Shown: one piece after another, positions 19,473 to 27,944 of the stretch
How the letters are laid out: every line of letters starts with the position of its first letter
How positions within the stretch are numbered: the first letter of the stretch is position 1
Source: Ancylobacter novellus
GTDB lineage: Bacteria; Pseudomonadota; Alphaproteobacteria; Rhizobiales; Xanthobacteraceae
Length of the DNA stretch: 64,000 nt
Assembly: GCA_003241485.1 (NCBI GenBank)
Contig: QFQD01000011.1
Location: 3,414-67,413 of the forward strand
Direction: 5' to 3'
Notes under the pieces: model-generated
The model's database searches: none
What the model was told of the DNA's origin: nothing
The model's input: only the letters and a program-made list of their open reading frames with translations
Translations under genes and position numbers: made by a program

Positions 19473-20477
19473 TCAGTTCGTGCCGACCTTGCCGAGCGCG
19501 CGATTCAGCGGCTCGAGCGCCCAGAAATCCTCGACCTTCAGGCTCGCCGGCGCACCGGTGAGCTGGCCCGAGAGGGTGTAGAAGGCGAAGTCATCCTTCG
19601 CTGCCGCCTCGCCGCCGCCATTGAGCGGGAACGCCTTGCCCTGCGCGAGTTCGGTGAAGTACGGTACGATCTCCTTGACCTGATCGGCCGGCAGATCCGG
19701 CAGCAGGTTGTACTTGGTGCGCCACTCGGCGACGACCGCCGGGTTCTTGGTCACGTCGCGCCACGTGGTCAGGACCGACTCGACGATGATGTCGACGTCC
19801 TTCTGGTTCTTGTCGAGGAAGTCCTGGCGGGCGAACAGCGCCTCGTCCGTGGCGTTGATGCCGTCGAGCGGGAGGATGATGAACTTGCCCGGCGCCTTCT
19901 CCTGAAGCAGGCGGCGGCCAGCCGAATCCACGATCGTCGCCTTCACATTGCCCTGCAGCAGCGCGCCGGTGCGCACTTCCGAGCCGGGGATGTAGCTGAT
20001 CTTGGAGAACTTGATGCCCTGCTTCTCCTCCATCAGCTTCATGATGGCTTCGGTGCCCGAACCGCGCGAATGCACCGCGACTTCCTGGCCGTTCAGGTCC
20101 TTCCAGCTCTTGTAGAACTCGGCATTCACCGCGGGGTAGAAGCGCAGGGTCGAAAGCTGCAGGAAGATGCGAACCGGCACCTTCACCTTCTGGATCAGCG
20201 CATAGGGACCGCCGACGCCGATATCGGCCTGCCCGCTGACGACCGCCTGCGCGGCAATGTCCTCGGACTTCAGATAGGTCATCTCGATCTCGACACCCTT
20301 CTGCTTGGCCAGCTCGAAGGCGGCGAGCAGATGCAGGTTCTCGACAGAAGCGATGTCGCCATAGGCAACGCGCACCTTGGCCTCGGCCTGAGGCGTAAAG
20401 GCGAGCGCCATACCGACGCCAAGGAGGGCAGCCGTGCCCGAAAGTCGGCAAATGCCGGCCGTGAGGTTCTTGAGCAT
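19473..20477 (-). CDS. NitT/TauT-type ABC transporter substrate-binding protein
   Basis: A 334-residue periplasmic binding protein with a Sec signal (CRLSGTAALLGVGMALAFTP, then QAEAKVRVAYGDIA). SVENLHLLAAFELAKQKGVE, SGQADIGVGGPYALIQ near residue 90 and DLNGQEVAVHSRGSGTEAI near 145 fit the nitrate/sulfonate/taurine-type solute binding fold. ATG at 20477 follows GGGAGACTGGAA; upstream codons lie in the promoter region. First gene of the five-gene operon, divergent from the FadR-type regulator. The ligand is not predictable; the downstream FAH hydrolase suggests an organic acid or aromatic compound, not taurine. Confidence 0.87.
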   Translation of the reverse strand: MLKNLTAGICRLSGTAALLGVGMALAFTPQAEAKVRVAYGDIASVENLHLLAAFELAKQKGVEIEMTYLKSEDIAAQAVVSGQADIGVGGPYALIQKVKVPVRIFLQLSTLRFYPAVNAEFYKSWKDLNGQEVAVHSRGSGTEAIMKLMEEKQGIKFSKISYIPGSEVRTGALLQGNVKATIVDSAGRRLLQEKAPGKFIILPLDGINATDEALFARQDFLDKNQKDVDIIVESVLTTWRDVTKNPAVVAEWRTKYNLLPDLPADQVKEIVPYFTELAQGKAFPLNGGGEAAAKDDFAFYTLSGQLTGAPASLKVEDFWALEPLNRALGKVGTN

Positions 20478-20539
20478 TTCCAGTCTCCCATTGTGCCGAG
20501 TGGTTAAGCCCACTACTGAGCCAACCCGCGAGGTTGGCG

Positions 20540-20556
20540 ACCAATTGCTATTTGGT
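20540..20556. promoter_or_regulatory. Inverted repeat, possible operator of the FadR-type regulator (copy 1)
   Basis: ACCAA-N7-TTGGT (ACCAATTGCTATTTGGT) lies 63 bases before the binding-protein gene. It closely resembles copy 2 near the regulator gene. FadR-type GntR proteins often bind TGGT-N-ACCA arrangements, so an operator role is plausible; the reversed half-site order seen here needs testing. Confidence 0.45.
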
Positions 20557-20627
20557 TTATATTGGGTTTGACGAAGGGTCAAGCTCACATCGGCTTGACC
20601 GAACGAATTCGGCGACGCATATATTGA

Positions 20628-20645
20628 ACCAATTCAAAATTTGGT
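20628..20645. promoter_or_regulatory. Inverted repeat, possible operator of the FadR-type regulator (copy 2)
   Basis: ACCAA-N8-TTGGT (ACCAATTCAAAATTTGGT) ends 14 bases before the regulator start. It shares ACCAATT and TTTGGTT with copy 1 about 88 bases away, and the pair flanks the divergent promoter region. Confidence 0.45.
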
Positions 20646-20659
20646 TGAGCCGATACGCG

Positions 20660-21370
20660 ATGCTGACAGCGCCCAATGACACCCATCCTGAGAAAGGCAT
20701 CGTCACTCAGCTCAGGGCGTACCTTGCCCAAACCAATCTGCCGGAGGACGGCAGGCTCCCCCCCGAGCGCGAGCTGGCCGTCGCCCTTGGCGTCTCGCGC
20801 ACGGAGCTTCGCAAGGCGCTCGACGTGCTCGAAGCGGAAGGCCAGCTGTGGCGCCATGTCGGCAAAGGCACCTTCATGGGCAGCCGGCCGCTCGACACCT
20901 TTGCCGATATTTCCGCGCTGGCGCGCCGCAGCAACCCGGCCGAGGTGATGCGCGCGCGTATCGTCATCGAGCCGGAAATCGCCCGCGCCGCCGCCTTTAC
21001 CGCCACGCCGGCCGACATTTCCGAGATGCGCCTGTGCCTTGCGCGCTCACGGCAGGCCGACAGCTGGCGGCAATATGAGGGCTGGGACACGCGGCTCCAT
21101 CGCACCATTGCGGAGGCGACGCAGAACAGCCTGCTGCTCGGCCTGTTCGACACGCTGAACGCCGTCCGCCGTGCCGTGACCTGGGGCCGGCTGCGCACGG
21201 CACCCATGCGCCCTCTGCCCACGCATCACAGCTTCACCGAGCATGACAACATCGTCGATGCCATCGAGCACCGCGACATGGCCGGCGCCGCCAATGCGAT
21301 GCGGGCGCATCTGATGACGGTCGAGCGCAAGCTGCTGGAGAAGCAGTTGCGCGCCGCCAATGAGGGCTGA
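20660..21370 (+). CDS. GntR-family transcriptional regulator, FadR (FCD) type
   Basis: A 236-residue regulator with an N-terminal winged helix (GIVTQLRAYLAQTNLPEDGR, then LPPERELAVALGVSRTELRK and GKGTFMG) and a C-terminal all-helical FCD ligand domain (RARIVIEPEIARAAAFTA near 95, RLHRTIAEATQN near 150, HDNIVDAIEHRD near 200) with His and Asp residues typical of its metal/ligand site. The start at 20660 is placed after the inverted repeats; an in-frame extension to 20534 would cover both. It is divergent from the transporter operon and is its likely local regulator. The effector is unknown. Confidence 0.9.
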   Translation: MLTAPNDTHPEKGIVTQLRAYLAQTNLPEDGRLPPERELAVALGVSRTELRKALDVLEAEGQLWRHVGKGTFMGSRPLDTFADISALARRSNPAEVMRARIVIEPEIARAAAFTATPADISEMRLCLARSRQADSWRQYEGWDTRLHRTIAEATQNSLLLGLFDTLNAVRRAVTWGRLRTAPMRPLPTHHSFTEHDNIVDAIEHRDMAGAANAMRAHLMTVERKLLEKQLRAANEG

Positions 21371-21496
21371 AGCCGTCATCTGACGCACCTTGCGCCAGCG
21401 CAACGACGCGATTGGCCGGGCGGTGTCCGCTCTCGCGATCTGGCGCGCGCCCGACTACGATGCGGCGCGCCTGCGGTCCCGCGAGAGGAAGCCCCA

Positions 21497-22681
21497 TTGA
21501 GCAAGGCCCTGTTTGTCGTCAATGCCGGCAGCTCCAGCATCAAGTTCAAGCTGTACGAGATCGTCGGGGATGACATCGCTCCGCTCATCACCGGCGCGCT
21601 GGATGGCATCGGCACCCAGCCACGCCTGAAGGCGAAGGGGGCCGACGGCGCGGTGCTTGTGGACCGCGGCTTTCCGGCGGATGAAATCGCCAAGCCATCC
21701 GACGCCCAGCACGCCATAGGTGACTGGCTCGTGCCTCTCCTCGGCGAGCATGACCTGATCGGCGTCGGTCATCGCGTGGTGCATGGCGGCCCGCATTATT
21801 CCCACCCCGTCATCGTCGACGACGAGGTGCTGCGCACGCTGGAGAGCTTCATCCCTCTCGCCCCGCTGCACCAATTGACCAATCTCGACCCGATCCGCGT
21901 GCTGCGCGCGCGCCGGCCGGATCTGCCGCAGGTCGCCTGCTTCGACACCGCCTTCCATCGCGACCATCCCGAGATCGCCGACCGTTTCGCCCTGCCCCGC
22001 GCGCTCTATGACGACGGCGTGCGTCGCTACGGCTTTCACGGCCTGTCCTACGAATATGTTTCAGGCCGGCTTCGCGAGATGGCGCCGGATCTGGCGGCCG
22101 GGCGTGTGGTGATCTGCCATCTGGGTTCGGGCGCCTCGGCCTGCGGGCTGCTGGACGGGCGCAGCATGGAATCGACCATGGGCTTCACCGCGCTGGACGG
22201 CCTGCCCATGGGCACGCGCTGCGGCGCGCTCGATGCCGGCGTCGTGCTGCATCTGATCGAGCAGAAAGGCCTTACGCCGGCCGAGGTTGGCCACATGCTG
22301 TATCACGACAGCGGGCTTCGCGGCCTCTCCGGCATCAGCAACGACATGCGCGACCTCCTTGCCTCCTCCGAGCCGGCGGCGGCAATGGCGGTCGACTATT
22401 TCACGCTGCATGTCGCGCAGGCGGTTGCCCGTCTCGCGGTGACGCTCGGCGGCCTCGACGCGCTCATCTTCACCGCCGGCATCGGCGAGCACGCGCCGGA
22501 GATACGCAGCCGGGTGGCGGGAAGGCTGAAGTTCCTGGGCGTCCAGATTGACGAGGGCGCCAACTCGGCCGGTGCGAGCGAGTTCCAGTCCGGCAGCAGC
22601 GCGGTACGCGTGCTCGTGGTGCCGACGGACGAAGAACGCATGATCGGCCTGCACACGCTGAAGCTGCTCAGCGCCGCCTAG
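21497..22681 (+). CDS. ackA: Acetate/propionate-family kinase (AckA)
   Basis: A 394-residue cytoplasmic enzyme that phosphorylates acetate with ATP or makes ATP from acetyl phosphate. VVNAGSSSIKFKLYE at the N-terminus, GHRVVHGGPHYS near residue 90, CFDTAFH near 150, RRYGFHGLSYEYVS near 180, and IFTAGIGEHAPEIR near 325 are the family motifs. It begins with TTG at 21497, preceded by AGAGGAAG. No phosphotransacetylase or phosphoketolase gene adjoins it in the window, and its neighbour converges with only six bases between the stops. Propionate or another short acid is possible as substrate. Confidence 0.92.
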   Translation: MSKALFVVNAGSSSIKFKLYEIVGDDIAPLITGALDGIGTQPRLKAKGADGAVLVDRGFPADEIAKPSDAQHAIGDWLVPLLGEHDLIGVGHRVVHGGPHYSHPVIVDDEVLRTLESFIPLAPLHQLTNLDPIRVLRARRPDLPQVACFDTAFHRDHPEIADRFALPRALYDDGVRRYGFHGLSYEYVSGRLREMAPDLAAGRVVICHLGSGASACGLLDGRSMESTMGFTALDGLPMGTRCGALDAGVVLHLIEQKGLTPAEVGHMLYHDSGLRGLSGISNDMRDLLASSEPAAAMAVDYFTLHVAQAVARLAVTLGGLDALIFTAGIGEHAPEIRSRVAGRLKFLGVQIDEGANSAGASEFQSGSSAVRVLVVPTDEERMIGLHTLKLLSAA

Positions 22682-22687
22682 CGCCGG

Positions 22688-23353
22688 CTAGCCGAGACGT
22701 GGCAGGGCGCGCGCCTTTTCATCGATCTCCTTGCGGACATCCGCCGGAACCGAGCCCATAACGCCCGGCCAGACCTTCCGGAATCGCGTCGCCGCGCCCG
22801 GCGTCAAGCCGACCATCTGCAACTCGTAGAAGAAGCGCTGCTTCTGCTCGTCGCTCGCGTCGCGCCAGACGCCCGCCAGAAACGACAGGCGCCACAGAAT
22901 GTCGCGATCTTCGCGCGGCGCCACCACGGACGACATCTGCCACGCGGCCAGCGCCAGATCGAGGCGCGACGCCGCCAGGCTGGCGGTGGCGAAATTCGAC
23001 CATGCGTCGCCGCTGACCGGATCGATACGGATGACGTCCGCCGCTTCCGACAGCGTCGTGGCCGCCGGTACGCCGGACGCCCGGCCAAGCCGCATATAGA
23101 GCGGGCGGGCGAGATTGCGCACGCCGGCAACGTCACGCCATTCCGCAAGCTGTGCCCGTAACGGTGCCAATTTGGGGAAGTTCGCGGCGGACCAGTACTT
23201 GTCGGCCAGCACCGCCGACACCTGGCCATACAGGGAGAAAAAGCCCAGCAGCCGCGCTCCCTCGAAGGTCAGCCCGGCGCCCGCACACAGAAGGACCAGC
23301 GCGAGCGCCATGCCCCCCAGCGAGCGCCGCGGCGCTGCGACGGCCCCGCTCAT
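22688..23353 (-). CDS. Membrane-anchored protein of unknown function in polysaccharide locus 1
   Basis: A 221-residue protein with one N-terminal membrane segment (MALALVLLCAGAGLTFEGAR) and a helical, mostly periplasmic remainder. SGDAWSNFATASLAASRLDLA and the following ALAAWQMSSVVAPRED look like tetratricopeptide-like helix pairs, but no full TPR set is clear. Its start overlaps the stop of the Wzc-like kinase gene by four bases (ATGA), so the two are translationally coupled and probably work together. I do not recognise the family. A role in assembling or tuning the co-polymerase is inference. Confidence 0.75.
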   Translation of the reverse strand: MSGAVAAPRRSLGGMALALVLLCAGAGLTFEGARLLGFFSLYGQVSAVLADKYWSAANFPKLAPLRAQLAEWRDVAGVRNLARPLYMRLGRASGVPAATTLSEAADVIRIDPVSGDAWSNFATASLAASRLDLALAAWQMSSVVAPREDRDILWRLSFLAGVWRDASDEQKQRFFYELQMVGLTPGAATRFRKVWPGVMGSVPADVRKEIDEKARALPRLG

Positions 23354-25638
23354 CCCACGTAGTACTTCTTGTAGTAAGCGGACGAATAGTAGGAATAGCG
23401 CCCGTATTTCGGGGTCCGGCGCAGATCCACCATGTTGAAGGCGAGGCCGCAGATCTTGCGGTCGCCGGGGATGCGCTCCAGCGAGTGGCGCACGAATTCG
23501 CGGGCGGTGGTGCTCCAGCGCACGACGAAGATCACCTTGTCGGCGATCGGCGCGAGCACCGAGGCATCGACCACCGGGCCGATAGGTGGCGCATCGAGCA
23601 CGATGAGATCGAAGCTCTGGCGCAACTGTTCGATCAGATGCTGCATGCGGGCCGAGCCCAGCAGGTCCGGCGGGCTCTGCGTCTTGGCGCCGGAGCCCAT
23701 GACATAAAGCCCGGACGCCTTGTCGCGGTGGAGAATGCCATCCGCCGCCGCCGTCTGTGCGAGCAGTTCCACGAGGCCGGGACGATCCGTCAGGTTGAAC
23801 TGCTGGGAAACCGAGGGACGCCGCAGGTCGCAGTCGATGAGCACCACGCGCTTGCCCGACGTCGCCGCCGAAACCGCCAGCGCGATCGACAGTGACGTCT
23901 TGCCCTCGCCCGGCGAGGCCGAGGTCAACTCGACCACCTGGGGCGGGTTATCGACGTCCGACATCTGCACGCCGGCGCGCAGGCTGCGGATCGATTCGCT
24001 GAACCGGGACAGCGGCTTCTCGATCAGATAGTTGACGACGCTGACGCCTTCGCGGGCCTTGGCGTCGTTGAAATCGACCCATTCGACCGACGACAGCACC
24101 GGCAGGCCCGTCGCCTCTTCCAGCTGCCGGGGGCTGTTGAAGCCGGTATTGAGCATGTCGAGCAGGAAGGCGACGGCCACGCCGATCATCAGCCCCAGCG
24201 CCGCGCCGATGAACACGAACAGCGACTTCTTGGGGAAGGACGGCACGCCGCTCGGCAGCGCCGGCGTGATGATCCGCGCGTCCTTCATCGTCACCTCGGA
24301 CTGTTCCGAGGTCAGCTTGGCCTGCTGGAGGAAGGTCTCGTAGAGCGTGCGGTTGGCCTCCGCGTCGCGCTCGAGCTCCCGCAGCTTCACGGTCAGCGCG
24401 TTTTCGGTGTTCGCCTGGCCGCTGGCCGCCGCGACATTGGCCGACATCGCGTCAGCGCGGCTCTTGGCGACCTCGTAATCGTTCTTGAGGTTGGCGACGA
24501 CGCGCTGAATTTCCGCTGTGATGAGGCGTTCATACTGGCTGCGCTCGGCGCGGACATTGACCACCAGCGGGTGGCGCTCGCCGTAGCGCGACACAAGATC
24601 CGCCTCGCGGGCCGAGGCCGAGGACAGCTTGCCCCGGAGATCGGCAATGACCCCGGACTGCATCACGTCGGGAATGCTGTCCGCCTTGCCGCCGCTTTCG
24701 AGCAGCTTGCGCGCCTGCTCGTATTTGGCGAGCTTGCCCGCGGCCTCCGTCTGGATCTGCAGCAGCTCGGCGCTGACTTCGGAAAGCTGCTGCTCGTTCA
24801 GGGTCTTCGCGTTGACGGCCAGCAGATTGTTGTCGGCACGGAACTTCGCGACGGCTTCTTCCGATTCCCGCAACTTTTCCCGCAGGCTCTGCAGGCGGTC
24901 GGTCAGCCAGCCCGACGCACGGCGGGCGGCCTCGAAGCGGTTTTCGAGCTGATCGACGATGTACGCGTCGGCGACCGCATTGGCGAGGCGCGCCGAAAGC
25001 TCGGGATTGGTCGTCGTCATCGACACCGACATGATCGGCGCCTTGCCCACCTGCTGCACGGACATGGCCGTGAGAAGCTGACCGATCCCCGCCCGCATCT
25101 CCGGCGTGAACTCTGCGGCATCGCCCGTCACCGGCGGGGCGGCGGCTTCGCCCTCGTCCTTAGGCGCAGCGCCAAGGCCCAGGAGATCGCTGACCCAGGC
25201 GGTCAGCGAGAAGGCAGGAGTGCCACCGGGCTTGGGCGCCAGCTTCTCCTGCTCGACGACGCGCCGCAGGAAGTTCAGCGAATTGAGGATGGCGATCTGG
25301 CTGCCGACCATCGCCGCATCCCCCTGCTCCTCGACGCCCGGGAAATTCAGCCCGAGATTCTTGCGCGAGGCGGGGTCCAGAAGAATTTCGACCGTGCTGG
25401 TGTATTTCGGCGTCAAAGTGAACGCCACGACAGTCGCCAGAACGACGACAGTCGCCGCCGTTACGGCAATCACAATCCAACGACGGAGGAGGAAATCGAC
25501 AATATGGTGGAGATCTACCTTCTCCGAATCGTCACTTTTCGCTGGATTCGCGATCTGTCCGTGCATTCCTGCCGCCAAATACCTTCGCTGCTTCGCACCA
25601 CGGACAGTCCGCCCCGCAAGTTGCAGCCTTTGGGTCAC
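23350..25638 (-). CDS. Polysaccharide co-polymerase with tyrosine autokinase domain (Wzc/ExoP type)
   Basis: A 762-residue inner-membrane protein. A Wzz-type region begins with a membrane segment near residue 50 (LLRRWIVIAVTAATVVVLAT), followed by a long periplasmic coiled-coil part and a second membrane segment near 480 after a proline-rich stretch (PALPSGVPSFPKK). The cytoplasmic BY-kinase has Walker A SASPGEGKTSLS near 590, Walker A' VVLIDCDLRRPS, Walker B LIVLDAPP and a Tyr-rich tail, YGRYSYYSSAYYKKYYVG, for autophosphorylation. It would control chain length and link polymerisation to export. The start is uncertain: ATG at 25638 or ATG at 25566, neither with a strong ribosome site. It is divergent from the OPX gene. 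Confidence 0.93.
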   Translation of the reverse strand: MTQRLQLAGRTVRGAKQRRYLAAGMHGQIANPAKSDDSEKVDLHHIVDFLLRRWIVIAVTAATVVVLATVVAFTLTPKYTSTVEILLDPASRKNLGLNFPGVEEQGDAAMVGSQIAILNSLNFLRRVVEQEKLAPKPGGTPAFSLTAWVSDLLGLGAAPKDEGEAAAPPVTGDAAEFTPEMRAGIGQLLTAMSVQQVGKAPIMSVSMTTTNPELSARLANAVADAYIVDQLENRFEAARRASGWLTDRLQSLREKLRESEEAVAKFRADNNLLAVNAKTLNEQQLSEVSAELLQIQTEAAGKLAKYEQARKLLESGGKADSIPDVMQSGVIADLRGKLSSASAREADLVSRYGERHPLVVNVRAERSQYERLITAEIQRVVANLKNDYEVAKSRADAMSANVAAASGQANTENALTVKLRELERDAEANRTLYETFLQQAKLTSEQSEVTMKDARIITPALPSGVPSFPKKSLFVFIGAALGLMIGVAVAFLLDMLNTGFNSPRQLEEATGLPVLSSVEWVDFNDAKAREGVSVVNYLIEKPLSRFSESIRSLRAGVQMSDVDNPPQVVELTSASPGEGKTSLSIALAVSAATSGKRVVLIDCDLRRPSVSQQFNLTDRPGLVELLAQTAAADGILHRDKASGLYVMGSGAKTQSPPDLLGSARMQHLIEQLRQSFDLIVLDAPPIGPVVDASVLAPIADKVIFVVRWSTTAREFVRHSLERIPGDRKICGLAFNMVDLRRTPKYGRYSYYSSAYYKKYYVG

Positions 25639-25835
25639 TTGTCATTATAGCGAACTGGCGGACGATTCCTAGAGACGCCTGCCGGACAGGATGATAGAAT
25701 TGTGAAATAGGTTTTGCGGCCCCGCTGGATGATTTCCGAAAGAGTTGAGAATAAATTTAGCGCCAACAGAACAAGTTCAATCGGACGCTTTAAAGCTACA
25801 TCAGTTCACTGTCGCGTATCTATCGAGGAAAAAAG

Positions 25836-26447
25836 ATGCCTAGGCCGAGTATGAGCGCTCACACGCAGCAGCGGGGTCTCGTTTCGACGACGCGGCGCAC
25901 ATTGCTGGTATGGGCTGGCGGCCTGTTGCTGGCGGGCTGCGCCGTACCGCCCGGCCCGCCCCCCTCCTCCGCGGAAGGCGAGAATCCTCCCGAATATGTG
26001 CTGGGCACCGGCGACCGGATTCGCCTGACGGTTTTCAACGAGCCGACACTCTCGGGCGAGTTTGAAATCGACGCTTCCGGCGTCATCTCGCTGCCGCTCA
26101 TCGGCAACGTCAAGGCCACGAACCGGACGCCGCGGCAGCTTGAGGAGGCCATCCGCGAGCAGCTCGCTTCGGGCTATATGCGCGACCCCCGCGTGAATGT
26201 GGAAGTGCTGAAATATCGCCCCTTCTACATCATCGGCGAAGTCACCAAGCCCGGCGAATATGCCTATCGCAACGGCATGAACCTGCTCAGCGCCGTCGCG
26301 GTCGCCGGCGGCTTCACCTATCGCGCGAACGACCAGATGGTCTACATCCGCCGCGCCGGCCAGACGCAGGAACATTCCTATCCTGCCACTACCACCACCA
26401 TGGTGTACCCCGGCGATATCGTGCGCGTTCCCGAGCGGCTCTTCTGA
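25836..26447 (+). CDS. Short polysaccharide export lipoprotein (OPX/Wza-like) lacking the outer-membrane helix
   Basis: A 203-residue lipoprotein: an N-terminal signal with lipobox LLAGC near residue 33, then a PES domain (YVLGTGDRIRLTVFNEPTLS, VISLPLIGNVKA) and one SLBB domain (YYIIGEV-like, here FYIIGEVTKPGEYAY, ending YPGDIVRVPERLF). Wza continues for a further domain and an amphipathic C-terminal helix that forms the outer-membrane pore; here the protein stops right after the SLBB domain. It therefore probably acts as a periplasmic collar that needs a separate outer-membrane channel. A strong GAGGAA site precedes the ATG at 25836. Divergent from the Wzc-like gene and convergent with the Wzy-like gene. 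Confidence 0.9.
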   Translation: MPRPSMSAHTQQRGLVSTTRRTLLVWAGGLLLAGCAVPPGPPPSSAEGENPPEYVLGTGDRIRLTVFNEPTLSGEFEIDASGVISLPLIGNVKATNRTPRQLEEAIREQLASGYMRDPRVNVEVLKYRPFYIIGEVTKPGEYAYRNGMNLLSAVAVAGGFTYRANDQMVYIRRAGQTQEHSYPATTTTMVYPGDIVRVPERLF

Positions 26448-26459
26448 GCCACCCCGCCG

Positions 26460-27944
26460 TCAGAGACTGACGTCGAGGCGCCGGCTCCAGCTTTGGGCGA
26501 GGCCGGCGCCAAGAATGGCCCAGTAGGTGATGGCGACCGCCTGAATCTGCAGGCTGAAATCGACGAAAGCATGCACGAAGACCACGGCGCTCGCCGCGAG
26601 CGCCGACAGGCTCAGCATGGGCGGCATCTCGCGGCCATAGAGGTTGCGGATGAGCTGGATCAGCACGCTGCCGCCAAGCACGATGAACGCCGTGAAGGCG
26701 GGAATGCCGAGCTCGAAGAGAAGTTCGACATAGGTGTTGTGCGCCTTGTCCCAATGCAGGATGAAATCGAGGCCGGCGTCGCGGTACACCGCATAGACCC
26801 GGTCGAAGCTGCCATAGCCAAAGCCGGTCCAAGGCACATCGAGCGCGGCCTGGAAGGTCGTGCGCACCACGTACCACCGTGTCTCGCTGCCACCTTCATT
26901 GTTCAGGCGCTGGACGAACAGTTCACCATAGGCCACGAGGCCGCCGGCGATGGCCAGGATCGCCAGCCCGCTCAGCACCAGCGCGATCAACCGCCGCTTT
27001 CCCAGCGTTGCCGCCAGGATCACGAAAACGAACGCACCTGCGAAACTGGCAACGATGCCAGCGCGCGACCCGGTCCAGAGCAGGGCGATGCCGATGGCCA
27101 GGATGGCGACGAAGATCGGCATGCCGCGCCGGACCAACGCGTCCACCAGCGCGCCCAGCCGGTAGGTCCATGGAACCTCCGTGCCGAAGCTGCTGCGCTG
27201 CGCGAGTTCTGCGAGCAGCCCGAAGCTCATCACGACACCGATGCCGGCATAGGTCGCGTAGCTGTTGCGGTTGACGAAGGTCGACGTGACCGACCCCAGA
27301 TAGGCGGTCTTCTCGATCCAGAGCAGCGTCGTGGGAAAGGCCAGAAACTGAACGATTCCATAGACCGCGTAGGCCGACGCGATCAGCACAAGCATGAGCG
27401 CGAACAGATCGGCCCGCCGACGGTCGCGGCACAGCTGCAGGGCGAGATAGAAGGCGACAGCGCAGGTCAGCAGCCGGATCAGCCCCAGCACCCCGCTGTC
27501 AGGATCGGCCGAAATGCGCCCGTCGACGGAGGGCGCATCGGGCATCTGTGTCAGCACATCCCGCGCGAGCGCCCAGAACGAGCTTTCCCACCCGGCCGGC
27601 ACCCATGTGGCGAGCTGGACAACGATCCACGCCAGAAGGCCGCAGAACAGCACCATAGGCAGCCAGAGCCGCCGCATGGCCACCGGCCGGCGCCCCCCAT
27701 TGGCCAGGACGCCGAGTTCAAACAGGATGAGCAGCCCGCCGAAGATGACGGCGTTCAGCACCCAGAAGATCGCGAGATTGCTGCCGAACGGCAGCGGCAC
27801 CCAGGCGATCGCCAGTATCAGGCCGATGAAAACGAGGTCGTTATAGGTCTCATGCCACCCGGCGCGGCGCAGGAAGATCTGTGGCTTCGACCCCGATGAT
27901 CGGCGGGCGGAGGGCGGCGTCGGCTTGGCCGGGCGGGAACTCAT
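26460..27944 (-). CDS. O-antigen ligase/polymerase (Wzy-like) membrane protein
   Basis: A 494-residue inner-membrane protein with about 11-12 membrane segments and the Wzy_C/O-antigen-ligase region: STFVNRNSYATYAGIGVVMS near residue 225, WTGSRAGIVAS near 295 and a large periplasmic loop ending HWDKAHNTYVELLFELG near 415, which carries the conserved His. It could polymerise repeat units of the exopolysaccharide or ligate chains to a carrier; polymerase is preferred because of the Wzc and OPX neighbours. Its start overlaps the stop of the phosphatase gene by four bases. It converges with the OPX gene with a 12-base gap and no visible terminator. Confidence 0.87.
   Translation of the reverse strand: MSSRPAKPTPPSARRSSGSKPQIFLRRAGWHETYNDLVFIGLILAIAWVPLPFGSNLAIFWVLNAVIFGGLLILFELGVLANGGRRPVAMRRLWLPMVLFCGLLAWIVVQLATWVPAGWESSFWALARDVLTQMPDAPSVDGRISADPDSGVLGLIRLLTCAVAFYLALQLCRDRRRADLFALMLVLIASAYAVYGIVQFLAFPTTLLWIEKTAYLGSVTSTFVNRNSYATYAGIGVVMSFGLLAELAQRSSFGTEVPWTYRLGALVDALVRRGMPIFVAILAIGIALLWTGSRAGIVASFAGAFVFVILAATLGKRRLIALVLSGLAILAIAGGLVAYGELFVQRLNNEGGSETRWYVVRTTFQAALDVPWTGFGYGSFDRVYAVYRDAGLDFILHWDKAHNTYVELLFELGIPAFTAFIVLGGSVLIQLIRNLYGREMPPMLSLSALAASAVVFVHAFVDFSLQIQAVAITYWAILGAGLAQSWSRRLDVSL

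Noticed and set aside
23152..23895. A plus-strand frame across the Wzc-like gene end.
   Set aside because: Antisense to two coupled genes with clear features; the translation lacks any family signal.
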